From an uncultured Kineosporia sp. (GTDB taxonomy: Bacteria > Actinomycetota > Actinomycetes > Actinomycetales > Kineosporiaceae), in the NCBI GenBank assembly GCA_937859855.1, contig CALMAR010000231.1, positions 1 to 10,739 of the forward strand: a stretch of DNA of 10,739 bases. The letters run 5' to 3'. The notes beneath the pieces are model-generated. The model had not been told where the DNA came from. It was given only the letters and a program-made list of their open reading frames with translations, and did no database searches. Of the stretch, positions 5,229 to 10,739 are shown in pieces (position 1 is the first letter of the stretch; every line of letters starts with the position of its first letter). Made by a program: the position numbers and the translations under genes.

Positions 5229-6884
5229 AGCGCAACCCTGACGGCCCGGGACGTGTCCGCCGCTCACGCAGATCGAACCCTGTTCTCGGATCTGGATCTG
5301 ATCGTGGCACCGGGCGACGTGATCGGCCTGGTCGGCGCCAACGGGGCTGGCAAGTCGACCCTGCTGAAGGTGCTGGCCGGGCTGGAAACGCCTGACCGCG
5401 GAACCGTTCTGGCTAATCCGCCCGGCGCGGCCATTGGCTATCTCCCGCAGGAGCCCGACCGCCGTCCGGAGGAGACGGTGAGCCAGTTCCTGGCCCGGCG
5501 GACCGGGGTGAGCCAGGCCCAGCGTGAACTGGACGAGGCGACCGAAGCCCTGACCCGGAGCAGACCCGGTGCCGATGACGCGTATTCGGCCGCCCTCGAT
5601 CGCTGGCTCGCCCTGGGCGCAGCCGACCTGGAGGAGCGCGGCGAGCAGATCAGCGCTCGCCTCAGGCTGCTCAGCAGCGGTGCCGGCCTGACGGCGGAGA
5701 TGACCACCCTCTCGGGTGGCCAGGCCGCCCGGGCCGGGCTGGCATCACTGCTGCTGAGCCGCTATGACATCTTCCTGCTCGACGAGCCCACCAACGACCT
5801 GGACCTGGACGGCCTGGCGCAGCTCGAAGACTTCGTTCTGGGCCTGCGGGCAGGCGTCGTCCTGGTCAGTCATGATCGGGAGTTCCTGGCCCGCACAGTG
5901 ACCTCCGTGGTTGAACTGGACCTGGCCCAGCAACAGGTGAGCGTCTTCGGCGGCGGCTACACGGCGTATTTGACTGAGCGCGAGGTGGCCCGACGGCACG
6001 CCCGCCAGGCCTACGAGGAGTACGCCGGCGCTTTGGACCATCTGCAGGCCCGCGGCCGCACCCAGCGCGCCTGGATGGAGAAGGGCGTCCGCAACGCCCG
6101 GCGCAAGTCCACCGATTCGGACAAGTTCGGAAAGAACTTTCGCGCGGAGACCTCGGAGAAGCAGGCCGCCAAGGCGGCCCAGACCGATCGGATGATCGAG
6201 CGGCTGGAGGCGGTCGATGAACCGCGCAAGGAATGGCAGCTGCAGTTCGAGATCGCGGCCGCCTCGCGTGCGGGCGCGGTGGTAGCCACTGCTTCGGCCG
6301 CAGTGGTTCGGCGGCACGAATTCAGGCTCGGGCCGGTCGATCTGGAGATCGGCTGGGGCGACCGGGTGGCCATCACCGGGCCGAATGGCTCCGGCAAGAC
6401 CACCCTGCTGAGGTTGTTGCTCGGCCGGATCCAGCCAGCTTCCGGATCGGCCCGCCTGGGGCCCGGCGTGATCGTTGGCGAGATCGATCAGGCTCGCTCC
6501 CGGTTCACCGGGAACAACACCCTGGCCACGACCTTCGGCGAACTGGTGCCCGAGTTGAACAATCCGGAGGTTCGCACCCTGCTGGCCAAGTTCGGCCTGG
6601 GGTCCTACCACGTGTTGCGCCCGGCATCGAGCCTCTCCCCCGGCGAACGCACCCGGGCGGGACTGGCTCTGCTGCAGGCACGCGGAGTGAACCTTCTCGT
6701 GCTGGACGAGCCGACCAACCACTTGGACCTACCGGCCATCGAGGAACTGGAGCGCGCCCTGGGCGACTTTCCCGGCACCGTGCTGCTGGTGAGCCACGAC
6801 CGGCGGCTACTGGAGACTGTGCCACTGAATCGCCGTCTGGCGGTCTCGGCCGGCCAGGTCACCGAGGTCAATCGGCCTCAGTAG
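5226..6884 (+). CDS. ABC-F family ATPase (ribosome-associated, translation factor or antibiotic protection type)
   Basis: A 552-aa soluble protein with two ABC ATPase domains and no membrane segments, the ABC-F layout. Domain 1 has Walker A GANGAGKST (37-45), signature LSGGQ (162-166), Walker B LLDEPTNDLD with E187, and H-loop H216. Domain 2 has Walker A GPNGSGKTT (385-393), signature variant LSPGE (470-474), Walker B LVLDEPTNHLD with E495, and H524. Both catalytic glutamates are present. A charged linker (about 245-345, rich in R, K, E and Q) corresponds to the helical P-site-tRNA-interaction motif that enters the ribosome. ABC-F proteins act on the ribosomal E site to help translation or to dislodge antibiotics; which applies here cannot be decided. 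The GTG start at 5226 follows a TANNNT box by 7 nt. Confidence 0.93.
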   Translation: MSATLTARDVSAAHADRTLFSDLDLIVAPGDVIGLVGANGAGKSTLLKVLAGLETPDRGTVLANPPGAAIGYLPQEPDRRPEETVSQFLARRTGVSQAQRELDEATEALTRSRPGADDAYSAALDRWLALGAADLEERGEQISARLRLLSSGAGLTAEMTTLSGGQAARAGLASLLLSRYDIFLLDEPTNDLDLDGLAQLEDFVLGLRAGVVLVSHDREFLARTVTSVVELDLAQQQVSVFGGGYTAYLTEREVARRHARQAYEEYAGALDHLQARGRTQRAWMEKGVRNARRKSTDSDKFGKNFRAETSEKQAAKAAQTDRMIERLEAVDEPRKEWQLQFEIAAASRAGAVVATASAAVVRRHEFRLGPVDLEIGWGDRVAITGPNGSGKTTLLRLLLGRIQPASGSARLGPGVIVGEIDQARSRFTGNNTLATTFGELVPELNNPEVRTLLAKFGLGSYHVLRPASSLSPGERTRAGLALLQARGVNLLVLDEPTNHLDLPAIEELERALGDFPGTVLLVSHDRRLLETVPLNRRLAVSAGQVTEVNRPQ

Positions 6885-6911
6885 GGCCGGCCCGCTCGCG
6901 GGGCAGCGGCC
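6885..6911 (+). terminator. Weak hairpin between the ABC-F and ligase genes
   Basis: Immediately after the TAG stop, GGCC (6885-6888) can pair with GGCC (6908-6911), and CCCG/CGGG (6891-6894 with 6899-6902) forms an inner stem with a CTCG loop. The outer and inner stems are separated by unpaired bases and no T tract follows. It may attenuate readthrough into the ligase gene, or may simply reflect GC-rich sequence. Confidence 0.25.
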
Positions 6912-6931
6912 GGAAAGGAAACACTGAGCGG

Positions 6932-8818
6932 ATGCTGCTGGCCGACATTGCCGCCACCTCGGAGGCGGTCGCGGCCGCGCCGGGCCGCAAGGACAAGACG
7001 GCACTGCTGGCCGCGCGGCTGCGAGAGGCCGGCCCGGACGAAGGGGCCATCGTGGCGGCCTGGTTGTCCGGGCAGACCCGGCAGCGCCGGACCGGACTGG
7101 GCTGGGCCTCCTTGCGGGAGATGCCTCCGCCCGCCGCGGTAGCGTCGCTAGAGGTCATCGGCGTGGACGAGAGGCTGGCCCGGGCGGCAATGCTGAGCGG
7201 GCCGGGCAGCTCCGCTCAGCGGCAGGAGATCCTGTCCGGGCTGCTGACCCGGGCCACCCGGCCCGAGCAGCGATTTCTGGCTGGCCTGGTCTCGGGCGAG
7301 CTGCGCCAGGGAGCGCAGGCGGCGGTACTGCTGGACGCGGTGGCGCAGGCGGCGGGGGTGCCGGTAGCTGATGTCCGCCGGGCGCTGGCCGTGCACGCTC
7401 ACCTGCCGGAGGTCGCGGCCGCGGCGTTGCGAGGCGGTGCTGGTGCGCTGGCCGGGTTCCAACTCACCGTGGGCCGGGCGCTAGCACCGATGCTGGCCGC
7501 CTCGGCGCCTGACCTGGGTTCGGCCGTGCTGAAGACCGGGCCGGCGGCGGTGGAATGGAAGCTGGACGGGGTGCGGCTGCAGGTCCACCGGGACGGCGAC
7601 GACGTCCGGGTCTTCACCCGGACCCTGGACGACATCACCGCCCGGCTGCCTGAGGTGACCGCGGCGGTGCGGGCACTGCCCGTACGGGCCTCGATACTGG
7701 ACGGCGAAGTGCTGGCGACGACGGATGCGGGCCGACCGGCCCCCTTCCAGGTCACCTCGGCCCGGACCGCCCGCCGCGATGTCGAGATCGCTGAAGCCGA
7801 GACTCCCCTTCAGCTAACGGTTTTCGACATCTTGCACCTGGACGGCGGTGACCTGATCGACCGGTCCGCCGAGCAGCGCCGGGAGGTCCTGGACGACGCC
7901 CTGGGGCCGTCCGGGAGGCAGCTCCTGGTGCCGCGGTTCTCGCTGGCCAACCCGGATGATCCAGGTGAGGCGGCTGCGGCGCACACGTTCGCGGCGAGCG
8001 CGCTGCACGCAGGACACGAGGGTGTGGTGGTGAAAGCGCTGAACTCGCCGTATTCGATGGGACGGCGGGGCGCGGGCTGGATCAAGGTCAAGCCGAGGAT
8101 CACTCTCGATCTGGTGGTCTTGGCTGCGGAGTGGGGGCACGGGCGGCGAACTGGCTGGCTGTCCAATCTGCATCTGGGTGCCCGTGATCCGGACGGCGGC
8201 TACGGCCTGCCCGGCGGTTTCGTGATGCTGGGCAAGACCTTCAAGGGCTTGACCGACGCCATGTTGCGGTGGCAGACCGATCGGCTGCGCGAGCTGGCGA
8301 TCGGAGAGAGCCGGTGGCAGGTCACGGTCGCGCCCGAACTGGTGGTGGAGGTGGCCTTCGACGGCGTCCAGACCTCACCGCGCTACCCCGCCAAGGTGGC
8401 TCTGCGATTCGCCCGCGTGCTGGCCCATCGGCCGGACAAGCCAGCCAGCGAGGCCGACACCATCGCTACGGTGCTGTCGTACCGGTCGCCGGACGCACCG
8501 GTCCAACCGGCCGACGCTGAGCCCGCCCCCGGGGGACGGGGCCCCGCCGGGCCGGGTACGCGGCCGCTGGTTGTGCCGTGCTGTTTCTCCTCCTGGCCGC
8601 CTGGGTGGCCGGATCGAGGCCACCCCGGATCGACCGGGTGGCCGAGACCAGCGTGCACGTCTGGATGCTGGCGCATCCGCCCTGGCCACGGATCGCGCGG
8701 ATCGCCGGCTGGATCCTGTCTCCCACTTCGTTCCGGCTGGTGGTGCTGGTGGTCGCGGCGGCTCTGCTGGCCAGCAGGACCTGGCGGGGGGCCGCGATCT
8801 GGCTCCTGGCTACGGTGA
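6932..8818 (+). CDS. ligB: ATP-dependent DNA ligase, LigB type, with a C-terminal overrun into the next gene
   Basis: A DNA ligase that seals nicks using ATP; actinobacteria carry such enzymes besides the essential NAD-dependent LigA. From the ATG at 6932 (GAAAGGAA 11 nt upstream) come an all-alpha DNA-binding domain (about 1-185), the nucleotidyltransferase domain with motif I EWKLDGVR (AMP-accepting K210), RTLDDI (230-235), ILDGEV (255-260), HEGVVVK (362-368) and WIKVKP (383-388). An OB domain follows, ending in the RFARV...RPDK region (492-503). All catalytic motifs are intact. Homology should end near residue 518, about base 8485, the usual ~510-aa size. The frame stays open to a stop at 8818, giving 628 aa. 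The last ~80 residues are a Cys/Trp/Pro/Arg-rich reading of the PAP2 gene. There is no Ku, primase or nuclease domain, so it is not LigD. Confidence 0.88.
   Translation: MLLADIAATSEAVAAAPGRKDKTALLAARLREAGPDEGAIVAAWLSGQTRQRRTGLGWASLREMPPPAAVASLEVIGVDERLARAAMLSGPGSSAQRQEILSGLLTRATRPEQRFLAGLVSGELRQGAQAAVLLDAVAQAAGVPVADVRRALAVHAHLPEVAAAALRGGAGALAGFQLTVGRALAPMLAASAPDLGSAVLKTGPAAVEWKLDGVRLQVHRDGDDVRVFTRTLDDITARLPEVTAAVRALPVRASILDGEVLATTDAGRPAPFQVTSARTARRDVEIAEAETPLQLTVFDILHLDGGDLIDRSAEQRREVLDDALGPSGRQLLVPRFSLANPDDPGEAAAAHTFAASALHAGHEGVVVKALNSPYSMGRRGAGWIKVKPRITLDLVVLAAEWGHGRRTGWLSNLHLGARDPDGGYGLPGGFVMLGKTFKGLTDAMLRWQTDRLRELAIGESRWQVTVAPELVVEVAFDGVQTSPRYPAKVALRFARVLAHRPDKPASEADTIATVLSYRSPDAPVQPADAEPAPGGRGPAGPGTRPLVVPCCFSSWPPGWPDRGHPGSTGWPRPACTSGCWRIRPGHGSRGSPAGSCLPLRSGWWCWWSRRLCWPAGPGGGPRSGSWLR
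8526..8543 (+). repeat. C5G5 homopolymer pair followed by a G4C4 block
   Basis: CCCCCGGGGG (8526-8535) is a perfect 10-bp palindrome and is followed after AC by GGGGCCCC. It lies in the stretch between the end of ligase homology and the PAP2 start. Such tracts are prone to indels, both in replication and in sequencing, and to strong RNA structure. This matters because the ligase reading frame has lost a nearby stop. Confidence 0.6.
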
Positions 8819-9267
8819 CCTTGGCCGGGTTGCTCAGCGATCTGCTCAAGCTTGTCTTCTCCCGCCCCCGGCCCGATTGGCCGGACCCGATCCAGCTGGC
8901 GGGCGGCTTCTCCTTCCCGTCCGGGCATGCGCTGACCTCCGCCACCGCGGCGGGATGCGCGATCGCGCTGCTGGGCCTGATCGACCAGGCCCGGCCAGCC
9001 AGGCGGCGCCGGCTCCGGGCCGCGCAGATCGCCCTGCTGATCCTGCCCCTGGCCGCCGGACTGGACCGGGTGCTGCTGGGGGTGCACTACGTCAGCGACG
9101 TGATCGCAGGCTGGGTGATGGGCGCCTGCATCGTCCTGGCCATGTGGGGTCTGGCCCGGCCGTCGATGCTGAAAGGCGGTGATCAGCGTATAAAGCGCTC
9201 ATCACGGCCTTTGAGCTCATGCCAGTACAGCCTGGCCAAGAGGGCCCGGCCGTGCGAGGTCAGCTGA
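8578..9267 (+). CDS. PAP2-superfamily membrane phosphatase
   Basis: A 229-aa integral membrane phosphatase of the PAP2/undecaprenyl-pyrophosphate phosphatase-like superfamily. The three active-site motifs are present: KLVFSRPRP (K91, R98, P99), FPSGHA (P114-H117, catalytic H117) and DRVLLGVHYVSD (R164, H170, D174; the usual Ser before Arg is Asp here). About five hydrophobic helices lie near residues 1-12, 53-67, 73-90, 122-135, 150-162 and 173-192. Likely substrates are lipid phosphates at the membrane surface; which one is unknown. The GTG at 8578 is the only start candidate after an in-frame TGA at 8518-8520. It has no good Shine-Dalgarno sequence and lies inside the open ligase frame, so coupled translation is possible. 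The basic tail (residues about 197-229) is coded by a long hairpin and by antisense of the csbD 3' end, and may be a recent extension. Confidence 0.88.
   Translation: MLFLLLAAWVAGSRPPRIDRVAETSVHVWMLAHPPWPRIARIAGWILSPTSFRLVVLVVAAALLASRTWRGAAIWLLATVTLAGLLSDLLKLVFSRPRPDWPDPIQLAGGFSFPSGHALTSATAAGCAIALLGLIDQARPARRRRLRAAQIALLILPLAAGLDRVLLGVHYVSDVIAGWVMGACIVLAMWGLARPSMLKGGDQRIKRSSRPLSSCQYSLAKRARPCEVS
9172..9212 (-). terminator. Long bidirectional hairpin, probable terminator of the csbD gene
   Basis: Arms 9172-9188 and 9196-9212 pair at 15 of 17 positions (mismatches G9178/G9206 and C9184/C9200) around a 7-nt loop, with AAA at one base of the stem and TTT at the other. Read on the minus strand it begins 47 nt past the csbD stop and ends in CCTTTC, which resembles an intrinsic terminator with a very short T tract. 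On the plus strand it lies inside the PAP2 3' end. Confidence 0.55.
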
Positions 9268-9430
9268 AGGCGTCCTTGACCTTCTCGCCGGCCTGCTTGA
9301 GGTTGCCCTTGGCCTGATCGGTCTGGCCCTCGGCTTCCAGGTTCGGGTCGTCCGTCTGCTGGCCGACCTTCTCCTTCACCTCACCCGTGACCTCTTCGGC
9401 CTTGTTGGCAATCTTGTCGTCCAGTCCCAT
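9260..9430 (-). CDS. CsbD-family small stress-response protein
   Basis: A 56-aa hydrophilic, highly charged protein with no Cys, Trp or membrane segment. It starts MGLDDKIANKAEEVTGEVKE, contains a central GQTDQAKGNLKQAGEKVKD repeat-like helix and ends DAFS. This is the typical CsbD (PF05532) pattern of short Lys/Glu/Ala/Gly helices. The first such protein was described as a sigma-B-dependent general stress protein in Bacillus subtilis; its biochemical role is not known. The start is certain: a perfect AGGAGG (9436-9441 on the plus-strand coordinates) lies 5 nt before the ATG at 9430. The 3' end overlaps the convergent PAP2 gene by 8 bp. The gene is separate from the DUF3618 operon upstream, from which it is divided by a strong hairpin, so it probably has its own promoter in the 108-bp gap. 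Confidence 0.93.
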   Translation of the reverse strand: MGLDDKIANKAEEVTGEVKEKVGQQTDDPNLEAEGQTDQAKGNLKQAGEKVKDAFS

Positions 9431-9481
9431 GGTCGCCTCCTGTTTCGACGATGTTGCCGTAGCACGAACGCTATGCCCGGA

Positions 9482-9531
9482 TCCTGGGCGCCGCCGCTCG
9501 AAACGCGGTTCCGCGCGGGCGGAGCCCAGGA
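9482..9531 (-). terminator. Strong hairpin between the DUF3618 and csbD genes, probable terminator of the DUF3618 operon
   Basis: TCCTGGGC (9482-9489) pairs with GCCCAGGA (9524-9531), then after a one-base mismatch CCGCC (9491-9495) pairs with GGCGG (9518-9522), and GC/GC continues past one bulge. This gives about 15 pairs around a roughly 17-nt loop. It begins 7 nt past the DUF3618 stop on the minus strand. No T tract follows. The remaining gap (9431-9481) holds the csbD ribosome binding site and TAGCGT at 9473-9468, a possible -10 without a -35. Confidence 0.5.
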
Positions 9532-9538
9532 GTGGGCG

Positions 9539-10162
9539 TCACTGACGCGAGTCTTTGACCGTCTGGGCCGATTGGGCGCCCTGATCCTTGACGTCCTGGA
9601 CCGCCGACTGCCCCTCGGCCTTCACGGTCTCGGCCGCGTCCGTGGCGGTGGACTTGACCGACTCGACCGCTTCCTGGGCTGGCTCCTTGAGGTGCTCGCC
9701 AACCTCCTTCGCCACGTCGCTCAGCGGCCCGGTGATGGCCGACGCGTTGTCCTTGGTCTTCTGCGCCAGCGCCTGCTCCTGCCGGGTGGCCGGCACCAGG
9801 GACGCGGCCAGCCAGCCCACACCGAAGGCAATCAGCCCAGCCGCCAGCGGGTTCCCCCGGGTCTTGGCCAGGGCGGCGTCTGGTGCGCCTTGGACCGCCT
9901 CCCGGGCATCGCTGGCGGCGGTGGTGATCGAGTCACCGGCACTGCTCAGAGTTCCGCTGGCCGAATCCTTGGCCGACCCGAAGTCGGGCGCGGCTCCCAT
10001 CACCTTCTCGCGCACACTGCTGGCAGCGTCACGCACCTTGGTTGCCTGGCGCTTGGCCACACTGCTGGGCCGTACCGATTCAGCCAGAGTGTTGACGTCG
10101 GAACTGAGATTGCTGCGGGTCTGTTCGATCTGAGCCCGAATCTCTTCTGGGTCGCTGCTCAT
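9539..10162 (-). CDS. DUF3618 domain protein with one membrane anchor
   Basis: A 207-aa protein of unknown function. The N-terminus MSSDPEEIRAQIEQTRSNLS is the DUF3618 signature (about residues 3-50), a short helix of the EIxxxIExTRxxL type. A low-complexity Ala/Ser/Asp/Lys-rich helical stretch follows, then one hydrophobic segment (about 104-124, NPLAAGLIAFGVGWLAASLVP) and a long Ala/Glu/Lys/Val amphipathic C-terminus resembling LEA or CsbD-like repeats (VKSTATDAAETVKAEG). A membrane-anchored helical scaffold or stress protein is plausible, but I give no biochemical function. The ATG at 10162 is preceded by AAGGAG, 7 nt upstream and inside the 3' end of the Holin-X gene. The intergenic gap is only 2 nt, so the two are one operon. 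The downstream hairpin at 9482-9531 probably ends the transcript. Confidence 0.88.
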   Translation of the reverse strand: MSSDPEEIRAQIEQTRSNLSSDVNTLAESVRPSSVAKRQATKVRDAASSVREKVMGAAPDFGSAKDSASGTLSSAGDSITTAASDAREAVQGAPDAALAKTRGNPLAAGLIAFGVGWLAASLVPATRQEQALAQKTKDNASAITGPLSDVAKEVGEHLKEPAQEAVESVKSTATDAAETVKAEGQSAVQDVKDQGAQSAQTVKDSRQ

Positions 10163-10164
10163 CC

Positions 10165-10578
10165 TTAGGCTCCTTCATTTCCCTTGACGGCGTCAGGGAT
10201 CTTCTTGACGGTGTCGGTGGTCTGCGGCAGTCCTTTGACGGACTGGAGGGCCTGGCGGCCGAGCGCTGCCAGCACGGCGGCGACGATCAGCCAGATCAGC
10301 ATCACGACCAAGGCCGACCAGCCGCGCCCGATGCCGTTGCCAAGCGCCCACCACACGGCGACGGAAAGGAAGATGACGGCCAGCAGGGCCGCCACCCCCG
10401 CCCCGGCGAGCAGGCCCGAGCCCTTGCCGGCCCGGCTGGCGGACTGGCGGACCTCAGCCTTGGCCAGCTCCACTTCCTGGCGCATCAGGGTGGAGAGATC
10501 GCGGGTGATGTCTCCCAGCAATTCGCCGACAGAGCCCAGGCCTGGTTCGGGCGACGTGGTCTCGGGTGAGGAACTCAC
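10165..10578 (-). CDS. Holin-X family (PF07332, Phage_holin_3_6) membrane protein
   Basis: A 137-aa membrane protein of the family named actinobacterial Holin-X. A Pro/Ser/Glu-rich N-terminus is followed by the conserved amphipathic helix LLGDITRDLSTLMRQEVELA (about 20-39) with KAEV after it, then two hydrophobic helices (about 55-80 and 86-107) and a short charged tail. Despite the name, these proteins occur widely on actinobacterial chromosomes with DUF3618 partners, and no phage gene lies near; lysis function is not supported here. The start is the GTG at 10578, with GGAGG (complement of 10585-10589) 6 nt upstream. It overlaps the stop of the preceding gene by 4 nt (GTGA). A 2-nt gap separates its stop from the DUF3618 start, so the three genes are translationally coupled. 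Confidence 0.88.
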   Translation of the reverse strand: MSSSPETTSPEPGLGSVGELLGDITRDLSTLMRQEVELAKAEVRQSASRAGKGSGLLAGAGVAALLAVIFLSVAVWWALGNGIGRGWSALVVMLIWLIVAAVLAALGRQALQSVKGLPQTTDTVKKIPDAVKGNEGA

Positions 10579-10739
10579 GGCCGGCCTCCGGACTGGTTGC
10601 GCTCCTCGAGGGCTGGATCCGGCTCGGTCAGCGACGTGCTGGCCTGGTCCGGATACTCCGAACCCGGATAGCCGGTTTCGGTGCCCCGCGGCTGGCTGTA
10701 GCCCGGCTCGGTGTAGCCCGGCTCGGTGTAGCCCGGCTC
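10575..10739 (-). CDS. 3' end of a hypothetical protein with tandem EPGYT repeats (partial)
   Basis: A frame open from the window edge to a TGA at 10577-10575, which overlaps the Holin-X start as GTGA. The visible 54 residues begin with three repeats EPGYT, EPGYT, EPGYS, followed by degenerate Gly/Tyr/Pro units (TGYPGSEYPD) and end in a Glu/Asp/Pro-rich tail (TEPDPALEERNQSGGRP). The composition is hydrophilic and probably disordered. I do not recognise a family from this fragment. Position as the first visible gene of a coupled three-gene set suggests a joint role with the Holin-X and DUF3618 proteins. The start and any folded domain lie outside the window. Confidence 0.75.
   Translation of the reverse strand, partial: EPGYTEPGYTEPGYSQPRGTETGYPGSEYPDQASTSLTEPDPALEERNQSGGRP
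10695..10739 (-). repeat. Three tandem 15-bp repeats coding for EPGYT
   Basis: Units at 10725-10739 and 10710-10724 are identical (GGTGTAGCCCGGCTC on the plus strand); the unit at 10695-10709 differs by one base. They are in frame in the partial minus-strand gene and continue to the window edge, so the full copy number is not visible. Near-identity at the DNA level points to recent expansion. Confidence 0.85.

Noticed and set aside
5745..6722. 325-aa open frame on the minus strand
   Set aside because: It is antisense to the ABC-F gene, whose two ATPase domains are complete. Its Gln/Gly/Ala/Arg-rich translation has no motif and is what high-GC antisense frames give.
6233..6931. Upstream extension of the ligase frame
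   Set aside because: It reads through the ABC-F gene in another frame. The ATG at 6932 has a Shine-Dalgarno sequence and gives the normal LigB N-terminus.
6932..8518. Ligase as part of a non-homologous end-joining (LigD/Ku) system
   Set aside because: The protein has an N-terminal LigB-type DNA-binding domain and lacks the polymerase/primase and phosphoesterase domains of LigD. No Ku gene is nearby.
9473..9506. Sigma-B-like promoter in front of csbD (GTTT and GGGCAT on the minus strand)
   Set aside because: The two elements are 22 nt apart, well beyond the usual 14-17 nt, so the match is probably chance. TAGCGT nearby has no -35 partner.
9473..10168. 231-aa plus-strand frame opposite the DUF3618 gene
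   Set aside because: The minus-strand gene has a ribosome binding site, a DUF3618 N-terminus and coupling to its neighbour; the plus frame is Gly/Arg/Leu-rich with no motif.
10165..10578. Holin-X gene as a sign of a prophage
   Set aside because: No phage structural, integrase or lysis genes are present, and this family is common on actinobacterial chromosomes with DUF3618 partners.

Overview
The window looks like ordinary chromosome from a high-GC actinobacterium. GC is high throughout, with strong G/C bias at third codon positions. GTG starts are frequent, and several start codons sit only 6-8 nt behind a TANNNT box, as expected for leaderless transcripts. The gene families are also actinobacterial in flavour: a LigB-type ATP-dependent DNA ligase, a Holin-X/DUF3618 envelope pair, and a PPi-dependent phosphofructokinase that I recognise (from memory) as very close to the propionibacterial enzyme. 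I see no IS element, tRNA, rRNA, CRISPR array or prophage. The genus cannot be fixed from this sequence alone.

Layout, left to right. A CPBP-family membrane protease (minus, 7-834) is divergent from a two-component system (plus): a membrane HisKA_3 histidine kinase (975-2180) whose stop overlaps the start of its NarL/LuxR-type response regulator (2177-2860). The 140-bp gap between protease and kinase holds two inverted repeats and a probable leaderless promoter. Convergent to the regulator is an aldo-keto reductase of the YghZ/Gpr type (minus, 2887-3921). It shares a 57-bp divergent promoter region, with overlapping -10 boxes, with PPi-phosphofructokinase (plus, 3979-5202). Three further plus-strand genes follow: an ABC-F protein (5226-6884), ATP-dependent DNA ligase (6932-8818) and a PAP2 phosphatase (8578-9267). 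The ligase frame runs about 240 nt into the PAP2 gene. The right end is on the minus strand: a csbD-like small stress protein (9260-9430), a DUF3618 protein (9539-10162), a Holin-X family membrane protein (10165-10578), and the 3' end of a gene with tandem EPGYT repeats (10575 to the window edge). The last three are coupled in one operon.

How the genes fit together. The left part reads as an envelope-sensing module: kinase, regulator and a possible target protease. The middle pairs PPi-based glycolysis with a triose/methylglyoxal-type aldehyde reductase under a shared control region. The right part holds membrane and stress-associated small proteins. I did not find a clearly new multi-gene system. 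The items most worth a second look are the ligase/PAP2 overlap, the overlapping divergent promoters at 3919-3979, the dyads in front of the kinase, and the long hairpin inside the PAP2 3' end that probably terminates csbD transcription.
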